A DNA stretch of 64,000 nucleotides from Isoetes taiwanensis (Eukaryota > Streptophyta > Lycopodiopsida > Isoetales > Isoetaceae): positions 1,738,001 to 1,802,000 of the forward strand of contig JAJEKV010000039.1 in the NCBI GenBank assembly GCA_021234155.1, in the 5' to 3' direction. Of the stretch, positions 34,015 to 45,419 are shown piece after piece; position 1 is the first letter of the stretch; every line of letters begins with the position of its first letter. The notes beneath the pieces were generated by a model. That model was not told where the DNA came from. It saw only the letters and a list, made by a program, of their open reading frames with translations, and did no database searches. The translations under genes were made by a program, and so were the position numbers.

Positions 34015-34424
34015 CCCTAAGATGCTTTGCAAACTTTTCGCCAAAAGCGAAACAACCGCTTTATTTAAACACGAAGATGTTTTCGCATAAAGTTTAAGCA
34101 GTTGATTTAAACTACGAAGTTTAAAAAATTTCGGCAGTTTAAAAAAAAAACAACGGTTTCGCTGCTGGCGTTCAATGTTTAAGAAACTGCGATTTTTAAA
34201 CACGAAAATTTTAAACTTCGCAAAGTTTAAATCATGTTTAAACTTCTGCTTGAAAAAACTTTTGGCGTAAAGTTTAAGCAGTTGTTTTTCGCTTATGCGA
34301 AATTTTTTTGACACCGAAAATTTTTTTGGACGTATTTTTGACGTATTAAACGTCAAATTCATGCCGTATCTTTCGAAAAATACGTATTACGTATAAAACA
34401 TATACAGCATTGAACCTATCCCTG
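34015..34424. repeat. Right subterminal array
   Basis: Degenerate copies of CGC(A/T)TAAAGTTTAAG, TTTAAACTTCGC and TTTTCGC(T/A)TATGCG, then ACGTATTTTTGACGT motifs and the terminal GAACCTATCCCTG. The 204-codon minus-strand frame here (34362-33748) is a by-product of the repeats. The motifs correspond to the left array but are more AT-rich and diverged. Confidence 0.75.
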
Positions 34425-34432
34425 CATACGCT
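34425..34432. repeat. Target site duplication, right (CATACGCT)
   Basis: Exact repeat of 23754-23761, directly outside the right terminus. Confidence 0.97.
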
Positions 34433-34487
34433 AGGTCTTATGTAAATTACTGTTAATTACAGCTATACAGTTTCCTCAGGTTACCAG

Positions 34488-35131
34488 GAATGTGTAGGTT
34501 ATTTGATACATCCCTTAAGACATGCTATAATGATTGCTATTGAGAAGGCTTCAGAGCGAGATGTGGATTTGTTTCTAGATGCGAAAGAACAGCAAATTAA
34601 TTCAGAGCTGATAACAATGAAAAGACAATGCCTTGAAATATATGCAACAGAAATAGTAAGTAGTGAGTGAATATCATACTACAAGGTCTTATTTTGTGAT
34701 ATATAATTGGTTTGATAACCAACCTGGAGGTGTTCCCTTACTTGATTGCAGAACAATTTAGATCAACATTTTAGCTCAGTATAATGGGGGGCAAACAAGA
34801 CTTTGGATGTGCCGAGACCATATCTTTGCACAGAATTTGATGTTTATGTTACTCGTGAACCTTAGAGCTTTGTTTGTATTTCTTTTAGCAAATGAATGAA
34901 ATTCTCATGGTAGAAGATACTCTTGATTCTTTAGGTGTGCGATGGCCTTGGTTCATCAAAGATTTCGTCGTGTTATATTTGGCATTCGAAATCTATTATA
35001 TGGCGCCCTAGGAAGCACTTGCAATTTGCATGGACGAGTTTGAAGCATCGCTATGAGGTGTTCCATATTTCAATGGTTGAGGATGATCTACAACGAGACT
35101 TAAGACATTTAAGTCTATATACTGAATGCTG
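34488..35131 (+). pseudogene. TAD3: TAD3/ADAT3, downstream exons
   Basis: Exon 34488-34655 reads ECVGYLIHPLRHAIMIAIEK, with the HPLxxA motif in which ADAT3 subunits lack the catalytic Glu. It joins in phase to the exon ending at 23706, across the hAT element. Exon 34752-34862 carries PYLCTEFDVYVTREP but contains a TAA stop (34782-34784) and ends GAACCTTAG, where a donor is expected. The last exon (34936-35131) reads CAMALVHQRFRRVIFG and LYGALGST...LHG; after a one-base shift, SLKHRYEVFHI follows and ends at a TGA. This order (YLCTGxDxYxTREPCxMCAMALVHQR, GALGS, LHG, LNHHYxVF) is that of plant TAD3. The stop, the lost donor and the shift argue for a pseudogene, unless the bases are wrong. Confidence 0.85.
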
Positions 35132-36073
35132 ATTTAACGTACGTAAAAACCACTTACATTACACTTTGCCTCCTAGTCTAATCATGTGTTGACACATGGT
35201 AGTGAATTTTTTTAAAGAATGTTTAATAGATTTTGCATTCAATATTTCTAGACATTTACCCAACATTCTACATATATATTCAACATTTTGCCCACAGAAT
35301 GTAATGTAAGTGGTTTTCACGTGACAAAAATGTCACTTTAGGTGATATTCTCATGTGTCAACACTGCCTCAGCAGTGTTTCCACATTGTATACACAATCT
35401 TATCAAAGTATGCCAAGCTGGCCCATTGTGAGGTATATTTTAAAGTATCAAAGTATGCCAAGTTGGTCCATTGTGATGATAACTTAATATGGTTTTTTGT
35501 GGCTTGCCATATTCAAAAGTTTTCACCAACATTGTAAATAACATCGTTTCAACAAGATAAAACTCATCATAACTAATTTTTAGGGGTTTTTTCAAAAATG
35601 TGTGTGTTTATATTTAGGAGTGTCACACTGGAAATTTGTGGTATGTTCTTTTGAGCTTGATTTCCGACTAGCTACGAAATAAGATGTGGCATCCTAAGAT
35701 TAATTGTGGAGAGTGATTTGGGGCACAAATTATGGAATCAAGTAGTGAGTCTTTGGTCTTATTTTATTCCCTCGGAAGAAAATAAAACTATACTATTGTA
35801 TAGAAACATGTCGTCAGATCTTAAAAAAGAAAGTACACCCATTTTACATCACAAGAACTTAATAGGCCTAAAAATGAGACTCTAAAATTGGCCAGAGTTG
35901 TTTAAAAGTACCTCCAAGGTTCCAACTTTATTTTAGATGATTCTATGTTATTAGAAACGTGCTGTCATTTTCGGGTTGCTCAAAGGAGCAAACCCTTGTT
36001 TGATATTCTCTTGGTTCTTAAGTCACATGCAGGTCATTTAGGGTACAAATACTTTCGAATTATTAGTTTATTT
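35132..36073. other. No supportable gene
   Basis: AT-rich DNA with a short internal repeat (TATCAAAGTATGCCAAG(C/T)TGG(C/T)CCATTGTGA near 35400 and 35450) and a GGGTTGCTC...GAGCAAACCC palindrome at 35973-35996 that resembles the start of the repeat at 36074. Confidence 0.5.
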
Positions 36074-36260
36074 TTTTGGGTTGCCCCTAGGGGGCAAACC
36101 CTCGCTTATGTGGGGTTATGGCATATCCTAGGTATATGCTAGAATATATCTAGGATATGCTGGTGACTGCACCAAACCTATTATTCCCTGTAAACTGGCG
36201 GTCTCGTGTGTTTTGGATCGCGGATGTTCCAACCGGGTAACTGGCAAGGCAGAACGAAGC
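36074..36260 (+). repeat. Dispersed repeat, GGGTTGCC family (copy 2)
   Basis: Similar to 21522-21730 from the opening inverted repeat through GGCATAT-rich sequence to AAACTGGCGGTC. The following 36260-37240 may belong to the same element; I found no coding sequence there. Confidence 0.5.
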
Positions 36261-38884
36261 TCCAATCTGATGCAACTGCAACGAAACAATATGCTGGGGC
36301 AGCTGAGTCCTGTGCTTACGGGTCCGATAGATGCGGTGCGATGCATGACATCTGATATGGGGGCATGCTAGGGGGTGTGGTCCAGAGAAGAAAATAACTA
36401 AGGCAATGGGGGACATTTGGGAAACAATGGTTACAAGGGCAAGATACCAAGGAACATGGGGCAAGATATTATTTCAAGCAACCATTGGATAAGAAAGATA
36501 GTTAAAGATAAGGGAGACATTTTATTTAAGGAGAAAATATCTTATCTTATGCAAGGAAATAGGCATCGTGTACAAAAAGGCTTACCTTAAAATGGAAGGG
36601 AGATCGAAATAGCAAAGGGAGATCGAAATAGCTTGGCAGCGAACCTTTTTCCATGATAAAAGGCCCGATTTGGTGATATAAGGAGACAACGGCCAGAATC
36701 AGGAGTATTATTGCAAGATTTCGACCTGGTTTCCGGCTGTCTGCGCGAATCCAACCCAGGGACATCATTTGTGTTGAATACGGCTGCAGATTCTCAGATT
36801 TTGTTGGCGGATTGCAGAATCCGGCAGCCTACAGATCTTAGACTTGGGCTTTGGTGAACCGGTTGTTCCTGATCGCTGATGCTAGGACCGATCTGCTTGT
36901 CTTTGAGATAGCCGAAGATCTTGCAAGCAGGGCTTTTGGGTTTGCTTGGACTGCTGGCTTTTCCTGATAAGCCTTGGATTGAATCGGGTTCTAATCCTTG
37001 GAGATTGAGATTCAAGCCCATAATCATTGTAAGATCGGATTGCTCGCAAGCTGAAGGGATAATAGGCTGCGATTCAATTCCTTTCATTCTTCCCTTGGAA
37101 ATTGCCTTTAGTTTTATCTGGATCCGGTTGGGTGGAGAACTGGATGCCCAAATCCATTGGTTGTGGAAACCAAAGCTACTTATTCATATATAAAGATTGT
37201 TCATCTTTGTCTTGTTCTGTGCAATTGATGTAATTACGTCTTTAAGTCACCTTAAAGCGTATCAACATCGCTCACACAGTTGTGGCTCCAACTGAAGCTC
37301 CTTGTCTGCTTCCAACTTCTTCTGGTCATTTTTCTGAAGGCGCAAGCACAAAGACTGCTAAATGAAGTCAGTTTTGGCTCAAAGATGTGTTTCTATTGGA
37401 AAAATATGATGCTTTCTCTATCAATAGATAGCGATTGCTTGGTTTTGCTTGGTGGATCTTCAGGTCTTAGCAATCTCCATTCTTGATTTTAAAGGAGGCC
37501 AGTATTTATTTTAGAAACGTGGCAGAGCTCCTTGAGCATCTTTTGGAGCAGCAGGCTTTTGGCAAAGAATGCTATTCCCCGCGGAATTTTTTGTTGTATG
37601 TTCTACTTCTAAAGCATGTCCCAATGCTTGCATATTTTGGGTTCTTTGTTTTTAATGCAACAGGTCTAATTCTTTGTGTTGTAGATCCAGGATCAAGCAC
37701 ATGTACTCCAAGTTCTGTGGCTATGGTATTCTCTATCAATAAAACAATCGCGAATCTTTACCCTGTTCGACTCTTGTCGGAGGCCATGGCAGGATGGCTT
37801 TGCTTGAGCGCATGGTGCTTCTCTATAATAACTGAAAGTAGGCTGATCATGAGTTTAACTATGCTTTCTTATGTGCCAATTGGCAATGTTAAACTGTTCA
37901 CATTGTTCTCTTGCGGCTTTAAAACCTTCAATATACATCCATGAACTAACAGAGCGCAAGCTTGGAAAGCTTTCAGGTGAAATTTGACTCCCTATTAACT
38001 CTGTTGGAATGCCATGATAAGCATGTCTTTGCTCTTTTCTTGCATCAGTTCAAGGAAATCACAGATTTCTTAAAGATGGTTAGAGCATCTGAGTGTTAGA
38101 TAAGTTAAACGAGATTCCTTGCTGCTTATCTGAGAATTGAGAAATGTCAAGGAAATTAACTGGAGCTCTCATTTATTATCCGAACTATTTGGCCACTCTC
38201 TAGATGATTTATAATTTTACCAATAGGAGGTCTAGCCTAAAGCAAATCTGGCAAAAATCATGTCAAAGTAGTTGATGATTATGTAAGAATTTATGTTATC
38301 AAAATAAGAGTGGATAGAAAGGTCGTAACACCTACAACTTCATCATGGAAGTGCAGCCTAAGTAGTTTAGGAACACAAAGTTCTCGACATACTAAATTGC
38401 CTCTTTCATGCATTCATTATCTGCAAAATGGCTATTGTTCCTTGCGGGGGAGGGGGGAGGGAGGGAGAGCTTCATTTAGATATGGAGACGTGGGTTCTTG
38501 GTATGTGTGTTGCATACATCTTGCATTATGAGTCTGCGATCATCGAATTCTACTTTTTCTTGCGAGGTTTGGAGTTAGGCTATGCATCAATGTTTTATTC
38601 CTCTACAAAACCTGCCCCTCAGATGTTTGAAGCTCTCTGTGACAAAAAATCGATCAGAGGTCTTCAAGGAGTTCTCTCATTTCTATGCTAACAAAACATA
38701 TATTTCCATTTTCTGCTCTATTAGACTTGTCCTTATGCTTCTGCAATACTTCTTCCATGCCGAGCACCAAAGATTTCTTCAGGCCAATTCCCAATCATGG
38801 TATCAAGTATTCTATTGTCTTGAAGTAGCAATTTGAATTGATTGTCAAAACATGACTTTGAACTATGATTTAAGCCACCTCACC
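36261..38884. other. No supportable gene; weak exon-like stretches
   Basis: The stretch 37280-37945 is open in two overlapping frames on the + strand (one gives KEASIYFRNVAELLEHLL), has fewer stops than its surroundings and could be remains of a host gene. I recognise no motif and no splice-consistent chain, so I leave it unnamed. Nothing else is seen. Confidence 0.35.
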
Positions 38885-38920
38885 CTCCGGCCATGGAGGG
38901 CAACCCTCCGTGCACAGCAC
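38885..38920 (+). repeat. Short dispersed repeat with GGAGGGC hairpin (copy 2)
   Basis: Same motif as 13850-13886, with GGAGGGCAACCCTCC at 38895-38909. It lies about 250 bases before the LINE ORF1 start. Confidence 0.55.
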
Positions 38921-39174
38921 ATTATTTGAATATTCCGTGTTTCAGTGGTTCGGGGGGAAAATAGCAGTTTGGAAAGAAAAAACCCCAACAATCAGTCGCC
39001 ACGTCCGAGGAAACTAGGATGGAGACAAACGGGTCCGATCCTTCATCGTCGTCATCCTTGCCATCACAGAGCACCTCTTGAGGCCTCTTGAGACAAAGGA
39101 TGGGCCTCTTAAGGCCCATTAAGAGGGTACTTGATTTTAGGGTTTCTGGGCCATAGCTATTCCTGGTTTCGTAT

Positions 39175-39870
39175 ATGACCAGGCCAAAGAAAGCTGGGTC
39201 TCCCCGCAAAGGAGATCCGGCAGAATATGAAGGGGACTCTGCCCAGATGCTTGCCATGCTACTTGAAATGAAATCAGAGATTGCAGGGCTCAGAAGTTTA
39301 CTTGAAGAAGTGATTAAGCAAAACAAAACATTAACGACTCAAAATCTGGAATTAAAAGAAGCATTAAGCAGACCTGTGGAAACCCAAACAGTTGATGTGC
39401 AAAGCATGGTATCTTTGGTTGCAGAATCAACCAAGGAGCAGATGACCATACATCATGAGAGAATTTTAGCAGAGCAAACAGATCAACAATCCCGTGCCCG
39501 GAATTTGAAAATTTCAGGCATAGCAGAGCAGGAAGGTGAAGACCTCACTGAAGTGCTTGATACATTCTTTCGGGATGTTATGCATCTGCATGAACCGCAA
39601 TTTGTGCAAGGCAGAAGACTAGGCAAACCAGGAGGGTATAATAGACCGGTCTTAGTTAAATTTCGCAGTGTGGAAGCACGAGACCGGATATTACAGAACA
39701 GGGCTGTTTTGAAGGAACAAAAGTGCTATCTAGATCCAGACTTGACCCCGGCTCAACTGGAAGCAAGGAAAATAGAATGGGAAAAAGTGAAAGCAGCAAG
39801 GGCTGAAGGTTTTGTAGCATATCTGGATAAGAATGGGAAGGCAGTTCTGAACAAACGAAAAAAGGATTAG
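39175..39870 (+). CDS. LINE ORF1, coiled coil plus L1-type RNA-binding domain
   Basis: 231 intact codons starting MTRPKKAGSPRKG. Residues ~25-65 form a heptad coiled coil (MKSEIAGLRSLLEEVIKQNK). From ~100 the sequence NLKISGIAEQEGEDL, VQGRRLG...RPVLVKF and RDRILQNR, then LTPAQLEARK, matches the Transposase_22/L1 ORF1p RRM and C-terminal domain. The ending AYLDKNGKAVLNKRKKD is basic. L1 ORF1p trimerises through the coil and coats the element RNA. It lies 21 bases upstream of ORF2. The start at 39175 is the first ATG in frame. Confidence 0.85.
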   Translation: MTRPKKAGSPRKGDPAEYEGDSAQMLAMLLEMKSEIAGLRSLLEEVIKQNKTLTTQNLELKEALSRPVETQTVDVQSMVSLVAESTKEQMTIHHERILAEQTDQQSRARNLKISGIAEQEGEDLTEVLDTFFRDVMHLHEPQFVQGRRLGKPGGYNRPVLVKFRSVEARDRILQNRAVLKEQKCYLDPDLTPAQLEARKIEWEKVKAARAEGFVAYLDKNGKAVLNKRKKD

Positions 39871-39891
39871 GAATTTAGGACTTTGAGGATC

Positions 39892-42306
39892 ATGTTTTGG
39901 AATATACATGGGCTTACACAAGCAAAAGCAGAAGCAGTTGCGGAACAAATTAAGCATTTTGATATGGTGCTGTTTTGTGAAACTTGAGAACACCAAGCCA
40001 GAGCTCTACCAGATATTGCAAACTTCATTTTGTTAGGCTCTGCATGGAATTTAAAAACACCTGGTGTAGGTAGAGGTAACGGAGGGTTGGCAGTTTATAT
40101 AAGGCCAGGGTTGCAGACTTCTATCTCAATTGTGAGAGTACAAGAACATAATCAGCATATGTGGATAAGGGTGAATATGCGGGATAAGGTGATTCACATG
40201 GCTTTATGCTATTATGCACCATTAAATATGAGTCTATACCAGCAGCAAGATCTAGACAGAAGCAATCCATTACATGCACTCTGCAAAGATATCATGGAAT
40301 TCATTGAATTGGGAGAAGTATTAATTGTTGGAGACTTTAACGCACGAACCAAAGGGGCTCAATCCGTCATATTTGAGCAGCCAGGAGATGTCCGCTTGCC
40401 CGAATATGTGGATTCAGGCTCTCTCAGAGCTTCAAATGATGCGGTTAAGAATCTAATGGGGGATTATCTGCTTGAATTGGGTACAATATGCGGTCTCTCC
40501 ATCATGAATGGAATGAGCAGGTTTCCAAACTCAGGAGGCTCTACTTGTTTTACCCCTTTGGGGGAAAGTACAGTAGACTATGCAATGTCCCTCAGAGACT
40601 TGCACCTAGTCACAGACTTTGAAATAGGTACCAAGTTACCAGAATCTGATCATGCCTATTTGAAAGTAGTCTTAGAAGGAACTACCATTAAACAACAAAC
40701 TGACAGGGTTTTCCAACCTAAGCTAAAGCTGGATTACACAAAAGGACCAGCTTTCAAACAAGCCGTGTCAGATGAGCTCGCTCAGATCAAATGGTCAGGG
40801 CTCCTAAGCAAGGATGATGCCATGTTAACAGAAGTTATGATCCATGCTGCAGGTAAAATTTTTGGATATACAAAGCAGAGAAAACCAGGGCACCATTGCA
40901 ATAGCTGGTGGGATCAGGATTGTCGTAGAGCCCGGGCAGTGCTGCAAAAAGGTATCAGAATTAAACCAAAGTGGTATAAAGATTTGATCAGATGTAAGAA
41001 GCGCACCTTTTTTAAGCAAAGACAGGAGTCATTAGGGCACTGGTTTACAAAATACCCAAAAACATTCTGGTCCAAATTGCTCGCCACAAACGTGCAGGAT
41101 ATGGTGAACATCAGCGGCATGTTGGAGATGGTGCAAATGCTCTACCATCAAGAAGTTGCAGGATCAATGAGGAAACTCCGCACTAACGAACTCATGTTCA
41201 ATGAAGATGATGTTAAGGAAGCTCTTTCGCACATGAAAAACGGCAAGGCCTCGGATCTACAAGGTATGTGTATTGAACTGTTTAAATGGGGAGGAGATGA
41301 TCTGATCACAGTGATCACGAACCAACTAAATGAAGCTGTCATTAATGGCCTGCCACAAGCCTGGCGAGAGACAAGGATCATTCCGATCCACAAATCTGGC
41401 AACAAGCTAGAAGCTAAGAATTACCGTACAATTTTGGTGGGCAGCATGTTTTCTAAATTGTTAGGCAGTTTGCTAGAATTCAAATTGAGTCGTTGGGCTG
41501 ATGAAAACAGTAAAAGGGCTCTATCTCAAGCAGGTTTCCGGAGGAATCACAGTACTCTGGATCATGCACTAACTCTCTGGGTTCTGTCAGAGAAAGCTAA
41601 AGCACCCAGGAAGTCTTTATATATGGCTTTTATTGACTTCTCTAAAGCTTTCGACACTGTGCCCAGGGATGGCCTCGATAAGCGAATGGAAAAGCTAGGT
41701 GTGCCGGACTCCTTGCGGAGCTCAGTGGCTTGCTTGTATGAGGAAGTGATCATCAAGTTGGGAACTGGAGCATCAGGCCCGGTATATAGAACCATAGGTG
41801 TACGACAAGGCTGCCCTTTGTCACCTACCCTATTTGGTCTGTACGTTGATGAACTCGAAGATTGGCTTCATAGCAGAGGTGTAGATGGCACCCCTTTAGG
41901 GAATTCTGTGGTCCAGCTTTTACTGTACGCAGATGATGTGGTTCTTCTAGCGGACAGACCTGAAGTATTACAACGCCATCTTGATGTGCTGGTACATTTT
42001 TGTAAGGAGAAGAAAATGCAGGTCAATATGGGGAAATCCAAGGCAATGATATGTGGGAACGTAAGTAGACCTGATTTGCTCTACAATGGAGAAAAGTTAG
42101 AAGTAGTAGACTGTTACAAATACTTGGGTCTAGAGTTCTGCTCTAATTACAGATGGAAAGAGTGCATAAAGAAAAGAGTTGCTGGAGGAAAAGTGGCTCT
42201 ATATGGCATGCTGAGGAAATGCCACAGATTATACCTCACGGATTGGGGTTTGAAAAAAATGTTATTTAAAACTTTGGTACAGACCGTAATACTGATCCGG
42301 CTTTAG
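39892..42306 (+). pseudogene. LINE ORF2: APE endonuclease plus reverse transcriptase, one stop
   Basis: ATG at 39892 (MFWNIHGLTQAKAEAV). The only break in 805 codons is TGA at 39985-39987, after LFCET; codon 46 onward is open from 40030. Endonuclease motifs are GDFNARTKG (40329) and SDHAYLKV (40645). RT motifs are NGKASDLQGM, FIDFSKAFDTVPRDGL, VRQGCPLSPTLFGL and catalytic YADD (41926-41937), followed by NMGKSKAM and the YLGLEF motif. It ends at VILIRL, earlier than related proteins, which continue with a YGxExW-like tail. A single nonsense change in an otherwise clean frame suggests recent activity in this genome, or a base error. Confidence 0.85.
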
Positions 42307-43758
42307 AGGTTAGAGATTTTCGGCTTTGAAGGTTGGAGCGTTCTGGCTTTGCAGATTTGAGATCTTCCATTCCATGCCATAAGGTCGTACATGGCACACA
42401 GAATTAGTATTTATAATAGATAAGTATTCATAATATAAATAACTACAGGGCACACAGAAATGAGTATTTAATTCCATAATAAATAAGTATTCAACCCCTG
42501 AACCTGCATAATATAAGCTTCACATTGGGCACACGAAGATGCGTACTTTCTTATTACTGCGAGACTGCTCCTATACAGATACAAACTTAAGTGATATTAA
42601 ATAGGGGCAAATTGCAGCATGATTTTGCACGTCGCCTGTAGAGAACCCTGCTTTGAAAGAACCGTCCATTGGAAGATCCCACAGCTCCTGCTAGTTTTTT
42701 TCCTCCTAGCATAGATTGTGGAGCTCACATTCATTGTAAGTTTCTTATCTAAATGTCTGCAAAGTCATTGATCTTGATAAGTACGGGAGTTTAGAATTGT
42801 CTAAGCTTAGACATAGTTAGTCAACTTTTGCAGGTCCAGAACTGACATCCTTGTGACTTAATACAAAACATCTTCTGCAACGCATGAGACAAAAGAAATG
42901 TTCGCGGCGGCCAATGCCGCCGTGATAATATCTAAACTATATAATTGCTATAGGCAAGGTTCCTAGAGAATATGCTCTAAGGATCCTGTTTGTTTTGTGG
43001 ACACGTAGCCTTGTCTGTTTGTAACACTTTTAAAGCCATTTTTTGACACGTGTCCAAAGGCTTATTTATTTCTGACACTTTGGATAATATAATTTTAGAT
43101 AACGTTTTTAAAACATTTAAGATTTTTTTTTTACACATGTCCCAAGGCATATTTAGTACTAATGAATTCTTTCTAAAAATTGACACCTCAACATTTTGTT
43201 ATCCAACATTCTATTCAAAAACCTTGACATGTGTGCGAACTTTTTGAGTAGGTTAAGGAAAGTGCCAAGAAGTGGCACTACAATTAATGTGGAAAGGGTG
43301 AGGTGGCACTGTAGCATTCTAGAAATCTTCTCTTTTATGCCTCTGCTTTAAACAACCATATCCCACGATGGTTGAGTCAGATCAAGGAGAACCCATGCAA
43401 TTAGATTCCTCTCGTCGAGAGCTTTCCAGCCATTGTTTCAATGCCATTATAGCCAATGTAATCGAAATGGAGAATCTTCATGCAATCTTATAGAACCTAT
43501 GTGAAATATTCCTAGAATATGAGGGAATCTAGAGGAATCTTTAGACACGTGAACCTCCTAGTGTGTATACGCTGCCGAAGCTCCACGTGATGGAGCTCAA
43601 GAAGCTTCTGTAGTGCAAATTCAAGGTAAGGTTCATGATGGTTTTGCTTTTGTTTCATTGTTGTAGCAGTCTGTGTATCTTGCTTTAGATTGCTAGTGCA
43701 AATTGTCAGTAAGCATGACAGCTCCTAGGATTGACCCATGAGGACATGGGTTGAATTT
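42307..43758. other. No supportable gene; short GC palindrome
   Basis: AT-rich DNA with TTTTTTTT and ACATGTC/GACATGT motifs between 43000 and 43240. A GCGGCGGCCAATGCCGCCG palindrome at 42904-42922 resembles the one at 45827. No coding run. Confidence 0.5.
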
Positions 43759-43771
43759 TAGAAGGGGAGAT

Positions 43772-45209
43772 TGTAACGATCCTAGGCCCTAAGACTGCAG
43801 CATTGGTACTGCACATAAAGCATATATCTAATAGATTGGGATATATGCATGGCATATATCCACATAAGCAAATCCACATAAGCAAAACTATAAAAAGGAA
43901 AATTTTAAAAGAGGTACGTGAGGAATTTTTGCAACAGAGGAGCACCAAATAGGATTTGAGTTGCAGAGGAGCCGGAGGAGGCTATCTGGAGGCAAGAGCT
44001 TGCATAGACGGCATCAAATCAAATCGTTCTTCCTTTCCAGGTGGGGTTTTATGTTTATTCTATGGATCACATGGTTGTTGTTAAGAGGAAATGTATTCAT
44101 GCTTGGTGATAAAGAATTGGGTGCTTATGTACGGATGGGAACACTGGATTCAGAGATGGATGGTTCAGGTGTTGTTTATCAGATGGTACAAGATCTTATA
44201 AGGGAGCTGCATTAATGCACATGGGTGACCTGCAAGCAACTCAGGAAGCACCGAAACTGCTCCTTAGCAATCAGATCTGAGAGGGCAGAGGCAAATTTGA
44301 ATGAATTAAGTCTTCTAGGAAGAATTTAAGAACCTGTCCAGAACTGAGGCAGCAACAAATTCGACTTGGAGACTCTTGGAAATGAGTTACAGCAGCACCA
44401 AATGGGACGAAATTGAAGTTAGAGGGCTGTTTTGATGGAAACAAGGGCTGCCATGACCATTTAGCAAGATTCGAGCTGCTTGCTAGCAACCCAACTGCTG
44501 AAAATTCTGGAAAACAGACTTGGGTCCAGAGGAATCAGGCCGAAACCAAAAGAGGAGGCCGATTTGGGGCATGCATGGGTCGATTTACCTTGGGAAGGAC
44601 CGTAGGAGAGGAATCGAAGCCATTTTTGGAGCTGCCCGATGGCTGGAATTACCCAGTTTTGTGTTGGTGTTAATTCTTTGTTTTTGTGTTGGTGTTAATT
44701 CTTTGTTGGTTTTTACATTAGTATTTTGGAAGGTGTTAAACAATAAATGGAAGGGCCATGACTCTAACATTGGCAACATATGTAAGAGTTGGTAAACAAA
44801 TTGCAAGAGGTCAGCAGCATGGCAGGGATTTGGCGGGGAAAACCCATAGTAATTCCTTTTAGAACTTGCTTCTTTGTGAGTCTTTGAACTTCGTAAATAA
44901 GAAATAACAATGTCTAAGCTTAATAAATCTAAGACACATGGGTTAATTGTAATTTGGCTCCTAGAGATGAGGCTTGCCTGGGAGCTGCTTGACGGGAGTT
45001 CCAGGCAGTTGGGGTCAGGGGACCCCATGGATTTTTAAGCAGGAAAAGCGTAAGTTGGAGACTCCAGTCTGGATGCGCAATTAATTGCTTAGCTATGGAA
45101 GTGGAATTTTAATATTAATACTTGAAACCATCCCTAAGGGAGCTTAAATAAATAATGTTATGGAGTGAATCCTGCATCGAACTTACAGGGGTGGTTTGAG
45201 CACGCTACA
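43772..45209 (+). mobile_element. LTR of an LTR retrotransposon (3' LTR with polypurine tract)
   Basis: Starts TGTAACGATCC and ends GCACGCTACA, with matching TGTA/TACA ends (1438 bp). Directly before the start is a purine run, AGAAGGGGAGA (43760-43770), as expected for the polypurine tract that primes plus-strand DNA at a 3' LTR. A TATA-like ACTATAAAAAGG lies near 43885. I found no second copy of this LTR or internal domain in the window, so it is a remnant. Frames inside it (for example 45028-44585 minus) are not genes. Confidence 0.7.
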
Positions 45210-45419
45210 TCAACATTTGAGTTGTCGTTATGGTTTTTCTCATCGATCTAGCTACTTCGGCATGGTTAGGTTGTATGGGCAACCTCGACAAGGGCTAAGA
45301 GTATGATCTAGGCACATTTATAGTAAATTCTCTAATGAACACACATGTTATGGTCTTTGCATTGTTCCACTGTCGTTCTTGATATTATATTATGTACTTG
45401 GAACCTCCGGGGTCGGACT

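Larger units (their letters stand above)
23762..34424. mobile_element. Complete 10.66-kb hAT element with cargo genes
   Basis: The termini are perfect 13-bp inverted repeats, CAGGGATAGGTTC at 23762 and its complement ending at 34424, bracketed by 8-bp duplications. Further inward the ends share only ACGTATTTTT-type motifs. Contents in order: a palindromic subterminal array, a kinase-like gene (+), a coiled-coil/RING-like gene (+), nine hairpins, a hAT transposase (minus), and an AT-rich right subterminal array. Typical plant hAT elements are 3-5 kb and encode the transposase only, so this one is more than twice the usual size. It sits in a TAD3 intron; excision would leave the intron near normal. 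All its protein genes show frame breaks, so it is probably no longer autonomous. Confidence 0.93.
39175..42306 (+). mobile_element. Nearly intact two-ORF LINE
   Basis: ORF1 39175-39870 and ORF2 39892-42306 on the same strand, 21 bases apart. ORF1 and ORF2 differ in type from the 1.6-8.2 kb LINE (RRM-like ORF1 rather than DUF4283), so the genome holds at least two LINE lineages. No 3' poly(A) run follows, and the ORF2 C-terminal part is missing, so the 3' end is truncated or diverged. Confidence 0.85.

Noticed and set aside
33748-34362. 204-codon minus-strand gene
   Set aside because: It lies in the right subterminal repeat array of the hAT element; its Lys/Phe/Ser-rich translation follows from the repeats.
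44585-45028. 147-codon minus-strand gene
   Set aside because: Falls inside the LTR at 43772-45209 and overlaps frames on the other strand; no motif.
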